The notes: generated from the letters alone by a model not told the origin. A stretch of DNA of 64,000 nt from Flaccisagitta enflata (GCA_965153355.1 OZ231127.1:91760001-91824000), one strand, 5' to 3'; positions 39,125 to 54,275 are shown, counted from the first letter of the stretch. A program made the numbers and translations.

Positions 39125-39984
39125 ACAAGGCTGGATACACGGCTACTATAGTCGCGTGCGGGTGGGCAGGGAGCAGCACTGGAGAAGGCCTACTAGGGGT
39201 ATTGGGCAGGAGATGTATGCTCAAAAAGCTCAAAACGCTGAAAGTAAAAGGCAATATATGGCCAATGATACCTGCTGCCCTGCGTGAGGATTTTAATTGG
39301 ATCAGTGGCCCTGAAGGGGATGGAGTCCTTCACAGGGAGCTGTCCTGCCTGAAGGATGATGCTTCGGGCTCACGATCCTTCAATCTGTGGTCAGCGATAC
39401 CGTTGCCCTGCTTTGAGTGATTATGAATTGGAGTGAGGGGAAGCAGGTTAGAGGCCCAAGGAGACAGAAGTCCTGTAGAACACAGGGGGACTTTCGTTTG
39501 TCCTGCCTGAACAAGTTGATGAGATGCTATAGCCTGAGAGGCCAGGTTTGAGGCCTGAGAGGTTGGATTTGAGGTCTGAAAGGCCGGTTTTGAAGCCTGA
39601 GAGGCTGGATTTGAGGCCTGAGAGGCTGGATTTGAGGCCTGAGAGGCTAGATTTGAGGCCTAAGAGGCTGGATTTGAAGCCTGAGAGGCCAGATTTGAGG
39701 CCTGAGAGGCCAGATTTGAGGCCTGAGAGGCCAGAATTGAGGCCTGAGAGGCCAGATATGAGGCCTGAGGGGCCTGATGGGGGGGACGAACGGATGGATG
39801 AACGAACGGACGGACGGACGGAACGAACGAACGAAAGTCCCCCTGTGTTCTGCAGGACTTCGTCCCCTTCGGGGCCGCTGCCCAAAAAGGGGACCAACCA
39901 ACCGATCGACCAACCGACCGACCGACCAACCGACCGACCGACCGACATTGCGGGGTGTAGAGTCGCGTACCACGCGACTAAAAA
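39125..39984 (+). mobile_element. Family A element containing a family B element
   Basis: The left end ACAAGGCTGGATACACGGCT with AGTCGCGTGCGGGTGGGCAG (39150-39170) and the right end CGGGGTGTAG plus AGTCGCGTACCACGCGACT (39961-39979) belong to family A. Between them lies family B material with (CGAC)n on the right. It is either an insertion of B into A or a composite that moves together. Confidence 0.75.
39388..39897 (+). mobile_element. Family B element with GAGGCCTGAGAGGCTGGATTT minisatellite
   Basis: Left end GTGGTCAGCGATACCGTTGC, CCCTGCTTTGAGTGATTATG and AATTGGAGTGAGG; subterminal GTCCTGTAGAACACAGGGGG; about 12 units of a 20-21-bp repeat (39535-39780); inverse subterminal CCCCCTGTGTTCTGCAGGAC; hairpin CCCCTTCGGGG and GCCGCTGCCCAAAAA. 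Confidence 0.8.
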
Positions 39985-40673
39985 CAGACAGGCAGTCAAC
40001 CAGAGATCATGAGATGCACGACTTATTCGGTCGGCGAGAGTCACTTTTATTGATAGTTATTAGGGCCGTCAAATAAGCACGACATTGGAATTTTGTCTTG
40101 CTCAAAATGGCGATGTGTGCCCAATCGCTAAACAATGTGAGGGAAAAATATGTGGGACCAAATCATTTATAGTCGTGCCATGGTGATCAATTACCATAGC
40201 CATAGGATTCAATGGGAGCCTAGAAGGAGTAAATTTTGTCAGGCTGTTTATCATTGCACAATGGGGATGGTACGCGTACGACCACAGATGTTGTTGTGTC
40301 TTGTACTTTTCGCTATTGGGCCCAAACACAATTGGGATATGAGCCAAACGATATTAATTTTTTTTTTAAGTAGTTATTTTACTGGTATTTGAAAGCTTCA
40401 GAAAAATAAGTCTTAACTTGTAAGTGATCCGAATCTTTTAATTCTTATCCAAGAGAGGTAAGCTCTGAAACCGCGAAATGCTTAATCATCTGTCTTTTGT
40501 TTATGACTCCGTAAAACGTCTGATAGAGAGCAGTCTATTCTTGAGTGATCATCTAAAGGAGCAACGAGAAATATATCTATATATACGTTTCCTGCATGTA
40601 TGCTTTCATAGAACTATGCCTATGCGACTATGCCTATGCCACTGCCTGAAAAAAAGAGGAGCCCTCTTGAAAC
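39985..40673. other. Unique sequence, nothing recognised
   Basis: No convincing gene. An 81-codon minus frame (40102-40347) has no recognisable feature. Confidence 0.4.
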
Positions 40674-40886
40674 GATGCCGGATACACGGCTACCGAAGTC
40701 GCGTGCGGGTGGGCAGGGGCCATATTTGAGGTCACTACACCATTTGGGCCGGAGCAGTGGGGTCAAAAAATAAAATCTTAAAAAAAAAGTAAAACGTGAC
40801 CGACCGACCGGCCAACAGACGGATGGACGGACGGACGGACGGACGGACAAAGCGGGTTGTAGAGCCGCGTGCACGTAACTAAAAAG
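40674..40886 (+). mobile_element. Family A element, subfamily 1
   Basis: GATGCCGGATACACGGCTACC, AGTCGCGTGCGGGTGGGCAG, GGGCCATATTTGAGGTCAC, GGAGCAGTGGGGTCAAA, AAAGTAAAACGTGACCGACC, (GGAC)n, AAAGCGGGTTGTAG and a mutated palindrome AGCCGCGTGCACGTAACT. Confidence 0.85.
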
Positions 40887-41382
40887 GTCAAGTGATGTCC
40901 AACAGATCGCAGATGCATCCTCTTTAGAGACAAGACATGAATAGATAAGGACATGAAGACTTCATTGAAGAGAGAACCCAAAACAAGGATGGATACACAG
41001 TTGCTTCATGCTTCACAATACTAACTACGCTGCAACATTTGAAATCTGACTTGATCAAGTAACGGGTGATTGTGCTAAATGTGTCTACAGGCTTTATCAT
41101 GCGAAGAATAATTATTTGGTGAAAGAAATGGAACAATTTGCTGTTTATAAAGAAATTACAACAGATGAGGCGACAGGTATAAAAGCAATTTCTAAGAAAA
41201 GAAAACAATCTAAACAATGCTCATAACTGGGATTTGGGGGAAAAAGGGAAACAAGCTTTATTCTTAACAGGGCTTACACTTCTGTATACGAAATGTTCTC
41301 AAAAGAATTTTTTTCAAACTTGCTTGATAAACAATTTTCAAAATTGTTAGAATTTCAAAACTCTCTTTGGCAATCATTTCAC
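40887..41382. other. Unique sequence, nothing recognised
   Basis: A 97-codon minus frame (40924-41217) has no recognisable domain. I leave it uncalled. Confidence 0.4.
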
Positions 41383-41615
41383 TTTTAAGATGCAGACACG
41401 TAACTCTATCAGAGGCTTTGTCCGTCTGTTGGTCCGTCTATCTGTTGGTCTGTTGGTCCGTCGGTCCGTCGGAGGTCATCGAGTTGAAAAGTGAGAAAAC
41501 GAGCGTTTTAGATACGGTTTGTCATTTTGTGTATGTTTGTGTGTGGGATGAGGGTTGGGGTGTGGATGGGGGATGGATGCCCCTGCCCACCCGTCCGCAA
41601 CGATATTGTGACCCA
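41383..41615 (-). mobile_element. Family A element, subfamily 3-like
   Basis: TTTTAAGATGCAGACACGTAACTC, TATCAGAGGCTTTGTCC, GTYG repeats, GAGTTGAAAAGTGAGAAAACG, and the subterminal CTGCCCACCCGTCCGCAACG. Stem pairing is poor. Confidence 0.65.
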
Positions 41616-41640
41616 GCATCACTTTTTCACTTTTAACGTG

Positions 41641-41911
41641 TTTTTAGTCGCATGCACGCGACTCTACAACCCACTCTGTCCGTCTGTTGGTCCGTCCGTC
41701 CGTCCGTCCGTCCGTCCGTCCGTCCGTCCGTCCGTCTGTCCGTAACGTTTAGCTTTTTTTCAGCGTTTTATGCCATTTGAATTCATTTCATGACATTTTA
41801 AGTAATTTAAGTTAATTCAAATCAATTTCCATTAAGTCTCTTAATCTTTAAGTCTTTTATTCTTTTGGTCTAATGATCTTAACCACCGCACGCGACTGTA
41901 AGGCCTTATTT
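41641..41911 (-). mobile_element. Family A element, subfamily 1
   Basis: TTTTT plus AGTCGCATGCACGCGACT (41646-41663; one mismatch), CTACAACCCACTCTGTCC, (GTCC)n, a decayed AAGTCATTT array (41760-41870) and CCGCACGCGACTGTAAGGCC. It lies about 135 bp beyond the stop of the HEPN-NACHT gene. Confidence 0.8.
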
Positions 41912-41972
41912 TTTCTTTATGTCATTAATAAACTGACTTTTTTCGAGTTTGTTTAAGAAAGACTCTGCTGGA

Positions 41973-41978
41973 TTTAAT
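41973..41978 (-). promoter_or_regulatory. Possible polyadenylation signal ATTAAA
   Basis: ATTAAA on the minus strand about 70 bp after the stop codon of the HEPN-NACHT gene, the nearest canonical-type signal I see. A six-base match alone is weak evidence. Confidence 0.3.
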
Positions 41979-42046
41979 TTCTGTCATTTCAAAGGGGGTA
42001 TTTTCCTGGGCGGATTTGCATTGAGGTACATCTCTTATTTTGCATT

Positions 42047-46234
<4,188 letters not shown>

Positions 46235-46312
46235 GGTGGTTGATGATAATGTCAATGGTGTTGTTGATGATAATGATGATAGCAATGAAGACGATGTGGA
46301 AGGCGCTGTCAA

Positions 46313-46517
46313 AGGGTCAACAGTTGTTGCAAATGATCAGGATGATGATGTCAGTGGTGGTTGACAACGATTTTAATGGTAAGGAGGGTAATGATGGCAA
46401 TGATGGTGATGATGGTTGCTTTGTACTCTCTCTCTTTAATTCTGGACTGTAATGATAATTTCCTTTAGAGTGCAATTGAGACAGCGTTTTGAACTCTGAT
46501 AGATCATGTAGTTCCAT
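46313..46517 (-). other. Possible lost or spliced 5' part of the HEPN-NACHT gene
   Basis: A minus frame from the ATG at 46517 (MELHDLSEFKTLSQLHSKGN...) runs into a Ser/Pro-rich stretch ending STTTD, which resembles the STTMD, STTID and TTVDP repeats at the N terminus of the main frame, but it is in another frame. A branch-like CTGAT and acceptor CCCTTTGACAG lie at about 46306-46340. I see no good donor, so a small indel or chance similarity are equally possible. Confidence 0.2.
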
Positions 46518-47181
46518 CCATTCTAATTTCCATATGGGTGTGGTGAACTGATGGACGAAATTGATTTATTTAGCAACTGTATTCTAACTGCCAGGACAGA
46601 GCAATGTGAAACTGGAGAAAAATTGCTTGTCATGTTGCCATTGCGTGATTTGAATTTTGTAATGGGTCATCCCAGGTTATCAATGCCACTGATTGAATTG
46701 TTTTGTGGGTTTTTCATCATCTCTTTGACTGCTCAAACTACTCGCCTCATTGAGCCCCCCAAAAATGACTCCAGAGAAGCGTTACTTTCTTATGCTGGCC
46801 TGACACTCGAGATACTGTTCTAGTTACCAATTAGAAAATGAGTAGAGTTGTAAGTTGTCAGTCTTTGTCACCATTATCTGCATTATATCAGACTTTGAGT
46901 TAGACTAGAAGCGAATTCATGAGAGGGTAATCAAAATGCATCATCGACCAGATATGTCAAACAGATATGGATAACGCAGATGGATTACTACAAACTATAA
47001 CATCTGTTTTTCTTCATTGATCTCTTGAAATGCCGACTTAAACTCCACAGGCCAACTCAAAACCAAAATTTGAAAATTTGCATTGAATTGTCTTCCTTTC
47101 GACTATCATATTTCCATTCCATGCCTATGAATGAGAACAATCGAGTCAAAGCCACATTTGGGCAGGTGTAATTGCGGGGGC
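46518..47181. other. Upstream region of the HEPN-NACHT gene
   Basis: Unique, AT-rich. A 90-codon plus frame (46551-46823) has no recognisable domain. It probably contains the promoter, but I cannot point to a TATA box or other element. Confidence 0.35.
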
Positions 47182-47388
47182 TTTTTAGTCGCGTGCTACG
47201 CGACTCTACACCCCGCTTTGTCGGTCCGTCCATCGGTCCACCGGCCCGTCTGTCGGTCCGTCCGTCACACTTTACTTTTTTTTTGCGGACTTTGGCCTCA
47301 CTGCTCTTGCCCAAATGATCAAGTGACCTCAAATATGGCCCCTGCCCACCCATACGCGACTGGGGTAGCCGTGTATCCGGCCTTGTTT
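47182..47388 (-). mobile_element. Family A element, subfamily 1, full length
   Basis: TTTTT plus AGTCGCGTGCTACGCGACT (47187-47205), CTACACCCCGCTTTGTCGG, (GTCC)n, CACACTTTACTTTTTTTTTG, CTCACTGCTCTTGCCCAAAT, CCCCTGCCCACCCATACGCG, ACTGGGGTAGCCGTGTATCC and GGCCTTGTTT. Best complete example on this strand. Confidence 0.88.
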
Positions 47389-47549
47389 GGTCATTAGATC
47401 CACTCACTCCTTCGTGGGTCAGTTCAAATTCATGAATAACTATGGCAAAATAAAAAATCAAACACTTCGTTTTTCTTGATTAGCTGAAAACTGTTCATTC
47501 TTACTTAAAATCCATGAGCATTTTAAAGAGCCTCAAATACTCTACAAAT

Positions 47550-48187
47550 CTAGACACTGTCCGCCAGAACACGGAATGAGTTGACTTGAGATGATCGTGT
47601 ACAACTCTGATAGGTTTTGAGTCCTTGTGGTGTGTATAATACAAATCTGAAAAGAGCTAAATCATTTTTGGGGCGCTTTTTGAAATATATACAAAAATAG
47701 TACAAATTGAGTACATTCTTCATCACAACTCTTTGTGATGATTTATTTTAGAATTTTTGACCGCAGATTTGGACTCAGTGGGTGGCTTGCGGTTTGTCTG
47801 ATATGTCACACTATATACTTTTGAAAAAGAAGTAAAAACTTATTTTTTTATAAAATCAATAATAATAAATGCATTTTATGGCAATATGATGGAAAAATTT
47901 ACTTTTTTTTTTTCAAAACTATATAGTGTGACATATCAAACGAACCGCAAAGCATTTGCTGAATCCGAATCTGCAGTCAAAAATACCAGAAAACATCACC
48001 ACAAAGAGTTATGATGCAAAATGTACTAAATTTACACCATTTTTGCATATATTTCAAAAACTGCTCCAAAAGTGATTTAGTTTCCTTTAGATTTTCATTG
48101 TACACACTACAATGACCCAAAAACTATCAAAGTGATAGACGATCATTCTACCTTGTCTCATTCCGTGTTTTGGCTGGTAGTGTAGAC
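47550..48187. mobile_element. ~635-bp foldback element with ~290-bp inverted arms
   Basis: The left arm starts TCTAGACACTGTCCGCCAGA then ACACGGAATGAG, and the right arm ends CTCATTCCGTGTTTTGGCTG then GTAGTGTAGA. Between them, AAATCATTTTTGGGGCG, AACTCTTTGTGATGAT, ATTTGGACTCAG and ATATGTCACACTATATA recur inverted around a centre near 47870. Arms are imperfect, so the element is not very recent. No coding frame. Confidence 0.8.
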
Positions 48188-48667
48188 CAAGCAAATTTTT
48201 TTAGCTTAAGTCGTATTCAAATGGCAAAGGATTAAAGTTAAGCACCCATTTTCTTGGAGCCAAAGAAAGCAAATTCCTGTGTCTGACAAAAAGATACTTT
48301 TTGTTTTACATATTTTGTAGAATGAAGACATCAACTGAATGGTACCAAGTTGAAGATAAAAATGAAGAATTTTAAATTTTATACAAGATGAAACCTAGCA
48401 GAAATCATGATTCTTATTCGTTTAGGAGCTATCTCAATGCAAAGTTAATTACAAAGATAGAAACCAGATTTGAGATTTCTGAGGGGTTATTTTTGAAGCT
48501 TCCTAATTTCTAAAGTTTTGGAGCTACAATGTTCTGTGAGAGTTCAAATGAAGGATCTTTTGAAGCTCTTTGAAACCGTCATGAATTTTTAGGGCTAATC
48601 TTTTGTAGTTATTGAGTACTCCTTGATCCAAAAATCGCATCCGGTTTTTGTTTTTGTTTTAGTTTTT
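48188..48667. other. Unique sequence, nothing recognised
   Basis: No gene or repeat structure seen. Confidence 0.4.
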
Positions 48668-49665
48668 GGGCAGCGGCCCCGAAGGGGTCGATGACCTATG
48701 CTTTCACACATATGGGGAATTTTCTCCTCCTTCTTCTCCTTCTTCGTACCCCCCCAGGCCCATATCTCAGCCTGGAGGCCCATATTCCAGCCTCGAGGCC
48801 CAAATCTCAGTCTTGAGGCCCAAATCCCACCCTCAAGGCCCAAATTCCAACCCCAAGGCCCAGATGCCAGTCTCTAGGGATTTGGGCCTCAAGACTGGGA
48901 TTTGGGCCTCGAGGCTGGAATATGGGCCTCCAGGCTGAGATATGGGCCTGGAGGCTGGGGGGAGGGGGGGTGCGGAGGAGGAGAAGAAGGAGGAGAAAAT
49001 TCCCCATATGACACGGTTTTTTTTAATATGAGATTTTCACTGCCACAGCTAATTTTTCACTCCCTAGATAAATTGATCAGACACTTTCAATGAGCCACCT
49101 AGAAGTTGTGGATGTGTATTTTTGTTGAGAATTTGCATGGATATCTCATAGGGATGACTTATTTAGTGTAAAAAGTAATAATATGGGGGTAAAAATGCAG
49201 CTTTTTGTAAAAAAATTCTCTTTTATCACCAGACAAGCCCCACGAAAAATTCTTAATTTGCATAGAAAATGACTAAATCAAAAAACTAAAAACATGGCCC
49301 TTGTCTAAAGACGCATAAGAAGGGAGCCATGTTCTCGGAAATGCAAAAAAATTCAACCGGAAGCAGATTAAGAATTTTTCGCGAAACCTCATCACAATTT
49401 TTATCACTCAATTTTCAGTAAATCATTTTCCTATTCCCTATCTTTTTCTCAGTATGTTGTTTATAAAACGTATCCCCGCTACGAATCTGGGTTGGAAGAG
49501 CGCAGTGATGTGATTACCACTCAGAATCAGCAGAGAGAAGCAATACTGTGAAGGGAAATCCATGCATTAGCGCAAAAACATAGCTGACAAAATTATCGCG
49601 CGATCGCGCCGAGCGTGTCATATGTGTGAAAGCATAGGTCATCGACCCCTTCGGGGCCGCTGCCC
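48668..49665. mobile_element. ~1-kb nested palindromic element of family B type
   Basis: The first and last 47 bases (48668-48714 and 49619-49665) are perfect inverted repeats starting GGGCAGCGGCCCCGAAGGGG. Inside, a second inverted repeat of over 120 bp (about 48711-48833 against 48886-49013) holds CATATGGGGAATTTTCTCC and GAGGCCCAAATC units with a small loop. A third short pair, CGAAAAATTCTTAATTTGC/GCAGATTAAGAATTTTTCG, is at 49235-49254 and 49362-49382. GCAGGGCACGGGTACCGCTGACC, typical of the far end of family B, follows at 49700. Confidence 0.8.
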
Positions 49666-49734
49666 TGCTCCCCTCTCAACTTCAACCACAACCCACTTAA
49701 GCAGGGCACGGGTACCGCTGACCATCTAACGCTT

Positions 49735-50598
49735 TTGCAACTATTGGTTTTGTTTTTGTTTTTGTTTTTTTGCTATGGTTACAAGAAATTTCAGTCTAAA
49801 CGTTTCCCTTAATGATACGACTTACAATGGTCTCGGCTACATGATATCCATGATCAAATTAAAGAGCTTCAAAATTTCTTTAAAATGGAGCCAAGAACGA
49901 ATTTTTAACTCAGTGCGTTTAGATTCTAATGACAAAGTAAAAACATGAAAATCCTGTGGTGAATTTTCAAATAATTGACAACCTGTTTTCATTCTTATGC
50001 CATTTCTAAACGGATAAAGCGAAGACATTCAGCAAGGTCTCATTTGAAGGATCTTTCGCAGACCTTCAAAATGGTCACAGATTTTGCTATGTTTTTCCTA
50101 TAGCTTGGGTGAAAAACAGTGACAAACATGTTGTTCGGTTTTTATTTTTGCCATAGTTACCGGGTCATCCACCTGAGTCGTCGGATTCTGTTAAGCTTTT
50201 TCTCAGAGATGCAAAGAACTATGGATTTGAACTGGATATGATCTGATAGAGCATAGATAGAAGTCTTTTGCATTGAAATATTATCAATGTGGGCCCAGTA
50301 GTTTGCTTTTGATGATCATTTGAAGCAAAAACTGACACTTCCTTTTTGAGCAAATTTTCAATGAAAATCCGGAGGCAAAGCAACTGCACTTGCCTATCTT
50401 TTTTAGACAATATGGACCACCATTGTAAAATTGGCCTTGAATTAGAGGTGATTTGATTTTAATCATAAGCGTCAACCTATTTTATTATCATTACTCACCA
50501 ATCCACCATTTGTGATTAAAAAAAATGAAATTGAATAAATCCAAGATTTCTGTATTTTCCATGCATTCTGCTTCTTGCAATTTTACTTCAAGTTCTCA
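49735..50598. other. Unique sequence, nothing recognised
   Basis: AT-rich; short minus frames only. No gene supported. Confidence 0.4.
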
Positions 50599-51324
50599 AA
50601 CAAGGCCGGATACACGGCCACCAGTTGCGGACGGGTGGGCAGGGGCGCACACTGGGCTGAAATCACCACCCAGCAGCACTAACCGGCCAAAACCACCAAT
50701 CACCACCCAGACACCCTATTCCCGTATCACACTGGGCTGAAATCACCACCCAGCAGCACTAACCGGCCAAAACCACCAATCACCACCCAGACAACCTATT
50801 CCCCTATCACAATGGGCTGAAATCACCACCCAGCAGCACTAACCGGCCAAAACCACCAATCACCACCCAGACGCCCTATTCCCCTATCACACTGGGCTGA
50901 AATCACCACCCAGCAGCACTAACCGGCCAAAACCACCAATCACCACCCAGACACCCTATTCCCCTATCACACTGGGCTGAAATCACCACCCAGCAGCACT
51001 AACCGGCCAAAACCACCAATCACCACCCAGACACCCTATTCCCCTATCACACTGGGCTGAAATCACCACCCAGCAGCACTAACCAGCCAAAACCACCAAT
51101 CACCACCCAGACACTCTATTCCCCTATCACACTGGACTGAAATCACCACCCAGCAGCACTAACCGGCCAAAACCACCAATCACCACCCAGACACCCTATT
51201 CCCCGGAAATGCGCGTTTTCCCACTTTTCGACTCGATCATTACGGACCAACGGACGGACGGACCAACGGACGGACCGACAGATAGACAAAGCCTCTTATA
51301 GAGTTGCATGTCCGCAACTAAAAA
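50599..51324 (+). mobile_element. Family A element, subfamily 3, carrying a 7 x 80-bp array
   Basis: Left end AACAAGGCCGGATACACGGC, subterminal AGTTGCGGACGGGTGGGCAG; the body is the 80-bp array; then CGTTTTCCCACTTTTCGACT, CGATCATTACGGACC, (GGAC)n, AAAGCCTCTTATAG and the hairpin AGTTGCATGTCCGCAACT (51302-51319). The subterminal block (AGTTGCGGAC) and hairpin share the subfamily-specific bases. Confidence 0.85.
50648..51207. repeat. 80-bp satellite, 7 perfect-period copies
   Basis: Units begin CACACTGGGCTGAAATCACC at 50648, 50728, 50808, 50888, 50968, 51048 and 51128. The period is exactly 80 bp with only a few substitutions, so expansion was recent. Confidence 0.95.
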
Positions 51325-51477
51325 TTCAAACCACTTGTCCTACAGTGTTGAAATTGATATGCAATCAACCTCAATCTATGCTCTTTAAAACCTTTTAAAT
51401 TTCAAAATTATGGCTCTTTGCATCACTGAGAAAAAGCTTAACCGAACCGGACAATTCAGATGGATGACCCTGTATGT

Positions 51478-51541
51478 GTACACGCTGTAAAAGCATTTAA
51501 CAGGAATAATTGCGTTTATAATCGTCACTCGAAACACGCCC
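51478..51541. mobile_element. Fragment of 5-bp-TSD MITE
   Basis: ACGCTGTAAAAGCATTTAACAG, then ATTGCGTTTATAATCGTCACTCG and AAACACGCCC match the inner and terminal parts of the 17682-17925 family. Confidence 0.5.
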
Positions 51542-51680
51542 TCAGTGCGGTGGTGGAAACTTACCAGAATTCCAGTTATGCAGCCGTCTCAGTTCTATTC
51601 AGTGATTCTCCAATTATCCAGTAAACGCCCAGTCTGAAAGATTTTGAGAAAAAAATTCACATCATCAGTTGTTGAACTTT

Positions 51681-51822
51681 CTAGTCGCGAACATGCCGTT
51701 TCGGTCCGTCGATGGGTCAGTCCGTCCATCCGTCCGTAACTTTTTTTTTTAAATGCGAATTTTTTTGCCATACTGCCCTTACCATCCCTGTCCGCCACTG
51801 GGGGTCCGTGTTTACCGCCTCG
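51681..51822 (-). mobile_element. Family A element, decayed
   Basis: TAGTCGCGAACATGCCGTTTCGG, GTCC repeats, TTTTTTTTTTAAATGCG, CCATCCCTGTCCGCCACTGG and GGGTCCGTGTTTACCGCC. The hairpin is largely lost. Confidence 0.6.
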
Positions 51823-52183
51823 ATCAATTCAACACCGTATTGTCAAGCTTCTTTTCCAATCTGTTTAAAATGTCACAAGTAATATTACGAGCAATGATTA
51901 CGACAATGTCACGATGGCCTTATAATTAATGATCAAATGGCACGAGCCGTCTTTGTTTTTTTTTCCAAATATTGCCATCCTTGGTTAATCACATGACACA
52001 TGACATGACATGACAAAATCAGTCATTCTGATGCTTTGAGCTGAAATAAAGCTTTGCTTACCGTTGTTATGAATCGAGTTCAAGCTTTGGTCCAAAAGCA
52101 GCAGCCACGATGAAAAGGAGTCTTTGTCAATTTCTTTGTAGTTTGATTTTGTCAATTACTCTTGTTGTTGTGATAGTTGTGAT

Positions 52184-52390
<207 letters not shown>

Positions 52391-52586
52391 TGTTTTCGGG
52401 GGCGTTTTGGGGGGCGCGGTTTGAAGGCTTCTAATGAAGTCTGATCGACCACTTGGGATATGCTGGCGGAATTTTACGACTTTTGAGTATCGATATCATT
52501 GCTTTTTCGAGAATATTCTCTCTTTTATTCGCACTCGAAAAAAGTCGATGATCGATCTATAAATTGATAAGATATCTCTTTATCAT

Positions 52587-52774
52587 TAAGTCGCATGCCA
52601 CGCGACTCAACCAGCCTTTTTTAGGTCTGTCCGTCTATCCTTCCGTCCATCCATCCATCCATCTCTCAATACGAGACATTTACGTTTTTCTTGTTTCCTG
52701 CCATAGTGGCTGCCTATATCACTGCCCCTGCCCACCCGCACACGACTAAGGCTATTTTGCATACGGCCTTGTTT
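52587..52774 (-). mobile_element. Family A element, subfamily 1
   Basis: TAAGTCGCATGCCACGCGACT hairpin (52589-52607), a GTCC/ATCC run, CTGCCCACCCGCACACGAC, TAAGGCTATTTTGCATACGG and CCTTGTTT. Confidence 0.75.
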
Positions 52775-52954
52775 AGACCAAAGTCACTGTTCCAAGACTT
52801 GGTATTAGGCATTTGCATCACAAGTCTTTGTTAGTTGTTTTTAGATAAAAAGATTCATAAAAAGATTCATTTTGATAAAAAGTTGGGAGTTGCATTTAAG
52901 GCGTTTCTAAAGATTAACGATTACGGCGGTGGCAAGGTACAATGGTATCATGGT

Positions 52955-53098
52955 CAGTAGGTTGGACGAAGATCCACGATTTCGGAAATCTGTCTAGCTT
53001 ATATCAGTGATGAGTTCAGAATCGCTTACTAAGAGCTACTATCAAGTGTTAAGACCATGCAGTGGAAAAAATTGTGGTCGTGCCACCCTCCCCCTTTA
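52955..53098 (+). pseudogene. Inverted-repeat arm with relic reading frame
   Basis: Starts AGGTTGGACGAAGATCCACG and ends GTCGTGCCACCC. It is homologous, in inverse orientation, to 55384-55522. This arm has a stop after about 23 codons. It may be a relic of a coding element, or both arms may be ends of one 2.6-kb transposon. Confidence 0.4.
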
Positions 53099-53557
53099 CT
53101 CCTAGGCCCATCTTCTACCATGTGAATTTTCTCAATTTCTAATAGAATGATCTCCTGAAAAAGGGTCTAATACATTTGTTCCCTTGCCAGACAAACACAG
53201 GGGTGCAAGGGCAAGGATATGGAGTTGAAATAATGGGAGATAGAGAACCCAACCAGCCCCAAATAGGGCCCAAAAAGCTAAAAAATTGAATTGAAGATGT
53301 TTAAAATGAGCAATATTCTTTTTTTTCTTCTGTTCTGTGGTTAAATAGCACTACATTAACTGATCAGCCCTTTTCAGCAAGTGTTGGGGTACGTTTCTAA
53401 GAGCCCCTCGTAGGGCCTTGAAACTCCAAAAAATAAATTCTTCATGCAATTTTGTGCCGGAATGACTTTTTTTGGGCACCTTCAAAGATTTTTTTTTACC
53501 AGCTTACTCAAACCTTGCGTGTCAAGGGTAAGAACAAGTAAGAATGAGAACAGGTCG
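53099..53557. other. Unique sequence, nothing recognised
   Basis: No gene or clear repeat seen. Confidence 0.4.
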
Positions 53558-53624
53558 CCCAAGGGCAATATATGATCAGCAATACCCGTTGCTCTGCTAC
53601 GCATGATTGTGAATTGGAGTGAGG

Positions 53625-53675
<51 letters not shown>

Positions 53676-54118
53676 AAAGAAAGAAAGAATATTGGGGACT
53701 TTCATTGGTCCGTCCGTTTGTTCATTTGTCCATCTGTCTGTCCCTCCGTCGCCCCAGGCCCTCTCAGGCCTGAAATCTGTTCTCTCAGGGCTGAAATCTA
53801 CCCTCTCAGGCCTGAAATCTGCTCTCATGCCTTGAATCTGAGAAGGCAGATCTAAGGCCGGAGAGGGCCTCAGAGAGCAGATTTCAGACCTGAGAGAGCA
53901 GATTTAAGGCCAGAGAGGGTAATTCAAGGCCTGAGAAAGCAGATTCAAGGCCTGAGAGGGCAGATTTCAGGCCTGAGAGGGTAGATTTCAGCCCTGACAG
54001 GGCAGATATAAGCCCTGAGAGGGCCTTGGGGGAAGACCAAATGAACGAACAAACGGACGTAAAAATGAAAGTCCCCTGTGTTCTACAGGACATTGTCCCC
54101 TTCAGGGCCACTGCTTCC
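53558..54118 (+). mobile_element. Family B element with GAAA tract and minisatellite
   Basis: ATATATGATCAGCAATACCCG, TTGCTCTGCTACGC, TTGTGAATTGGAGTGAGG, a (GAAA)n run (53625-53690), GGGGACTTTCATTGGTCCG, about 14 units of GAGAGGGCAGATTTCAGGCCT in two opposed blocks (53750-53830 and 53850-54030), then AAAGTCCCCTGTGTTCTACAGG, ACATTGTCCCCTTCAGGGCC and ACTGCTTCC. Confidence 0.75.
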
Positions 54119-54184
54119 AACCCCCATCTACACCTCAACCCCCCCTCAAGCATACAAAAAAAAGTATCTAATACGCTAGTTTTC

Positions 54185-54275
54185 CAGATTTTTCGACTCG
54201 ATCATGACACACCTACGAACCAACAGATAGACGGACAAAGCCTTTTATAGAGTTGCGGGTCCAAAACATAAAGAG
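54185..54275 (+). mobile_element. Family A fragment, subfamily 3
   Basis: CCAGATTTTTCGACTCGATC, AACAGATAGACGGACAAAGCC, TTTTATAGAGTTGCGGGTCC. It matches the right half of the 50599-51324 element; the palindrome is broken. Confidence 0.6.

Noticed and set aside
46235-46312. TTG at 46312 as the start of the HEPN-NACHT protein
   Set aside because: Non-ATG start is unlikely in a eukaryote when an in-frame ATG with strong Kozak context follows at 46234.
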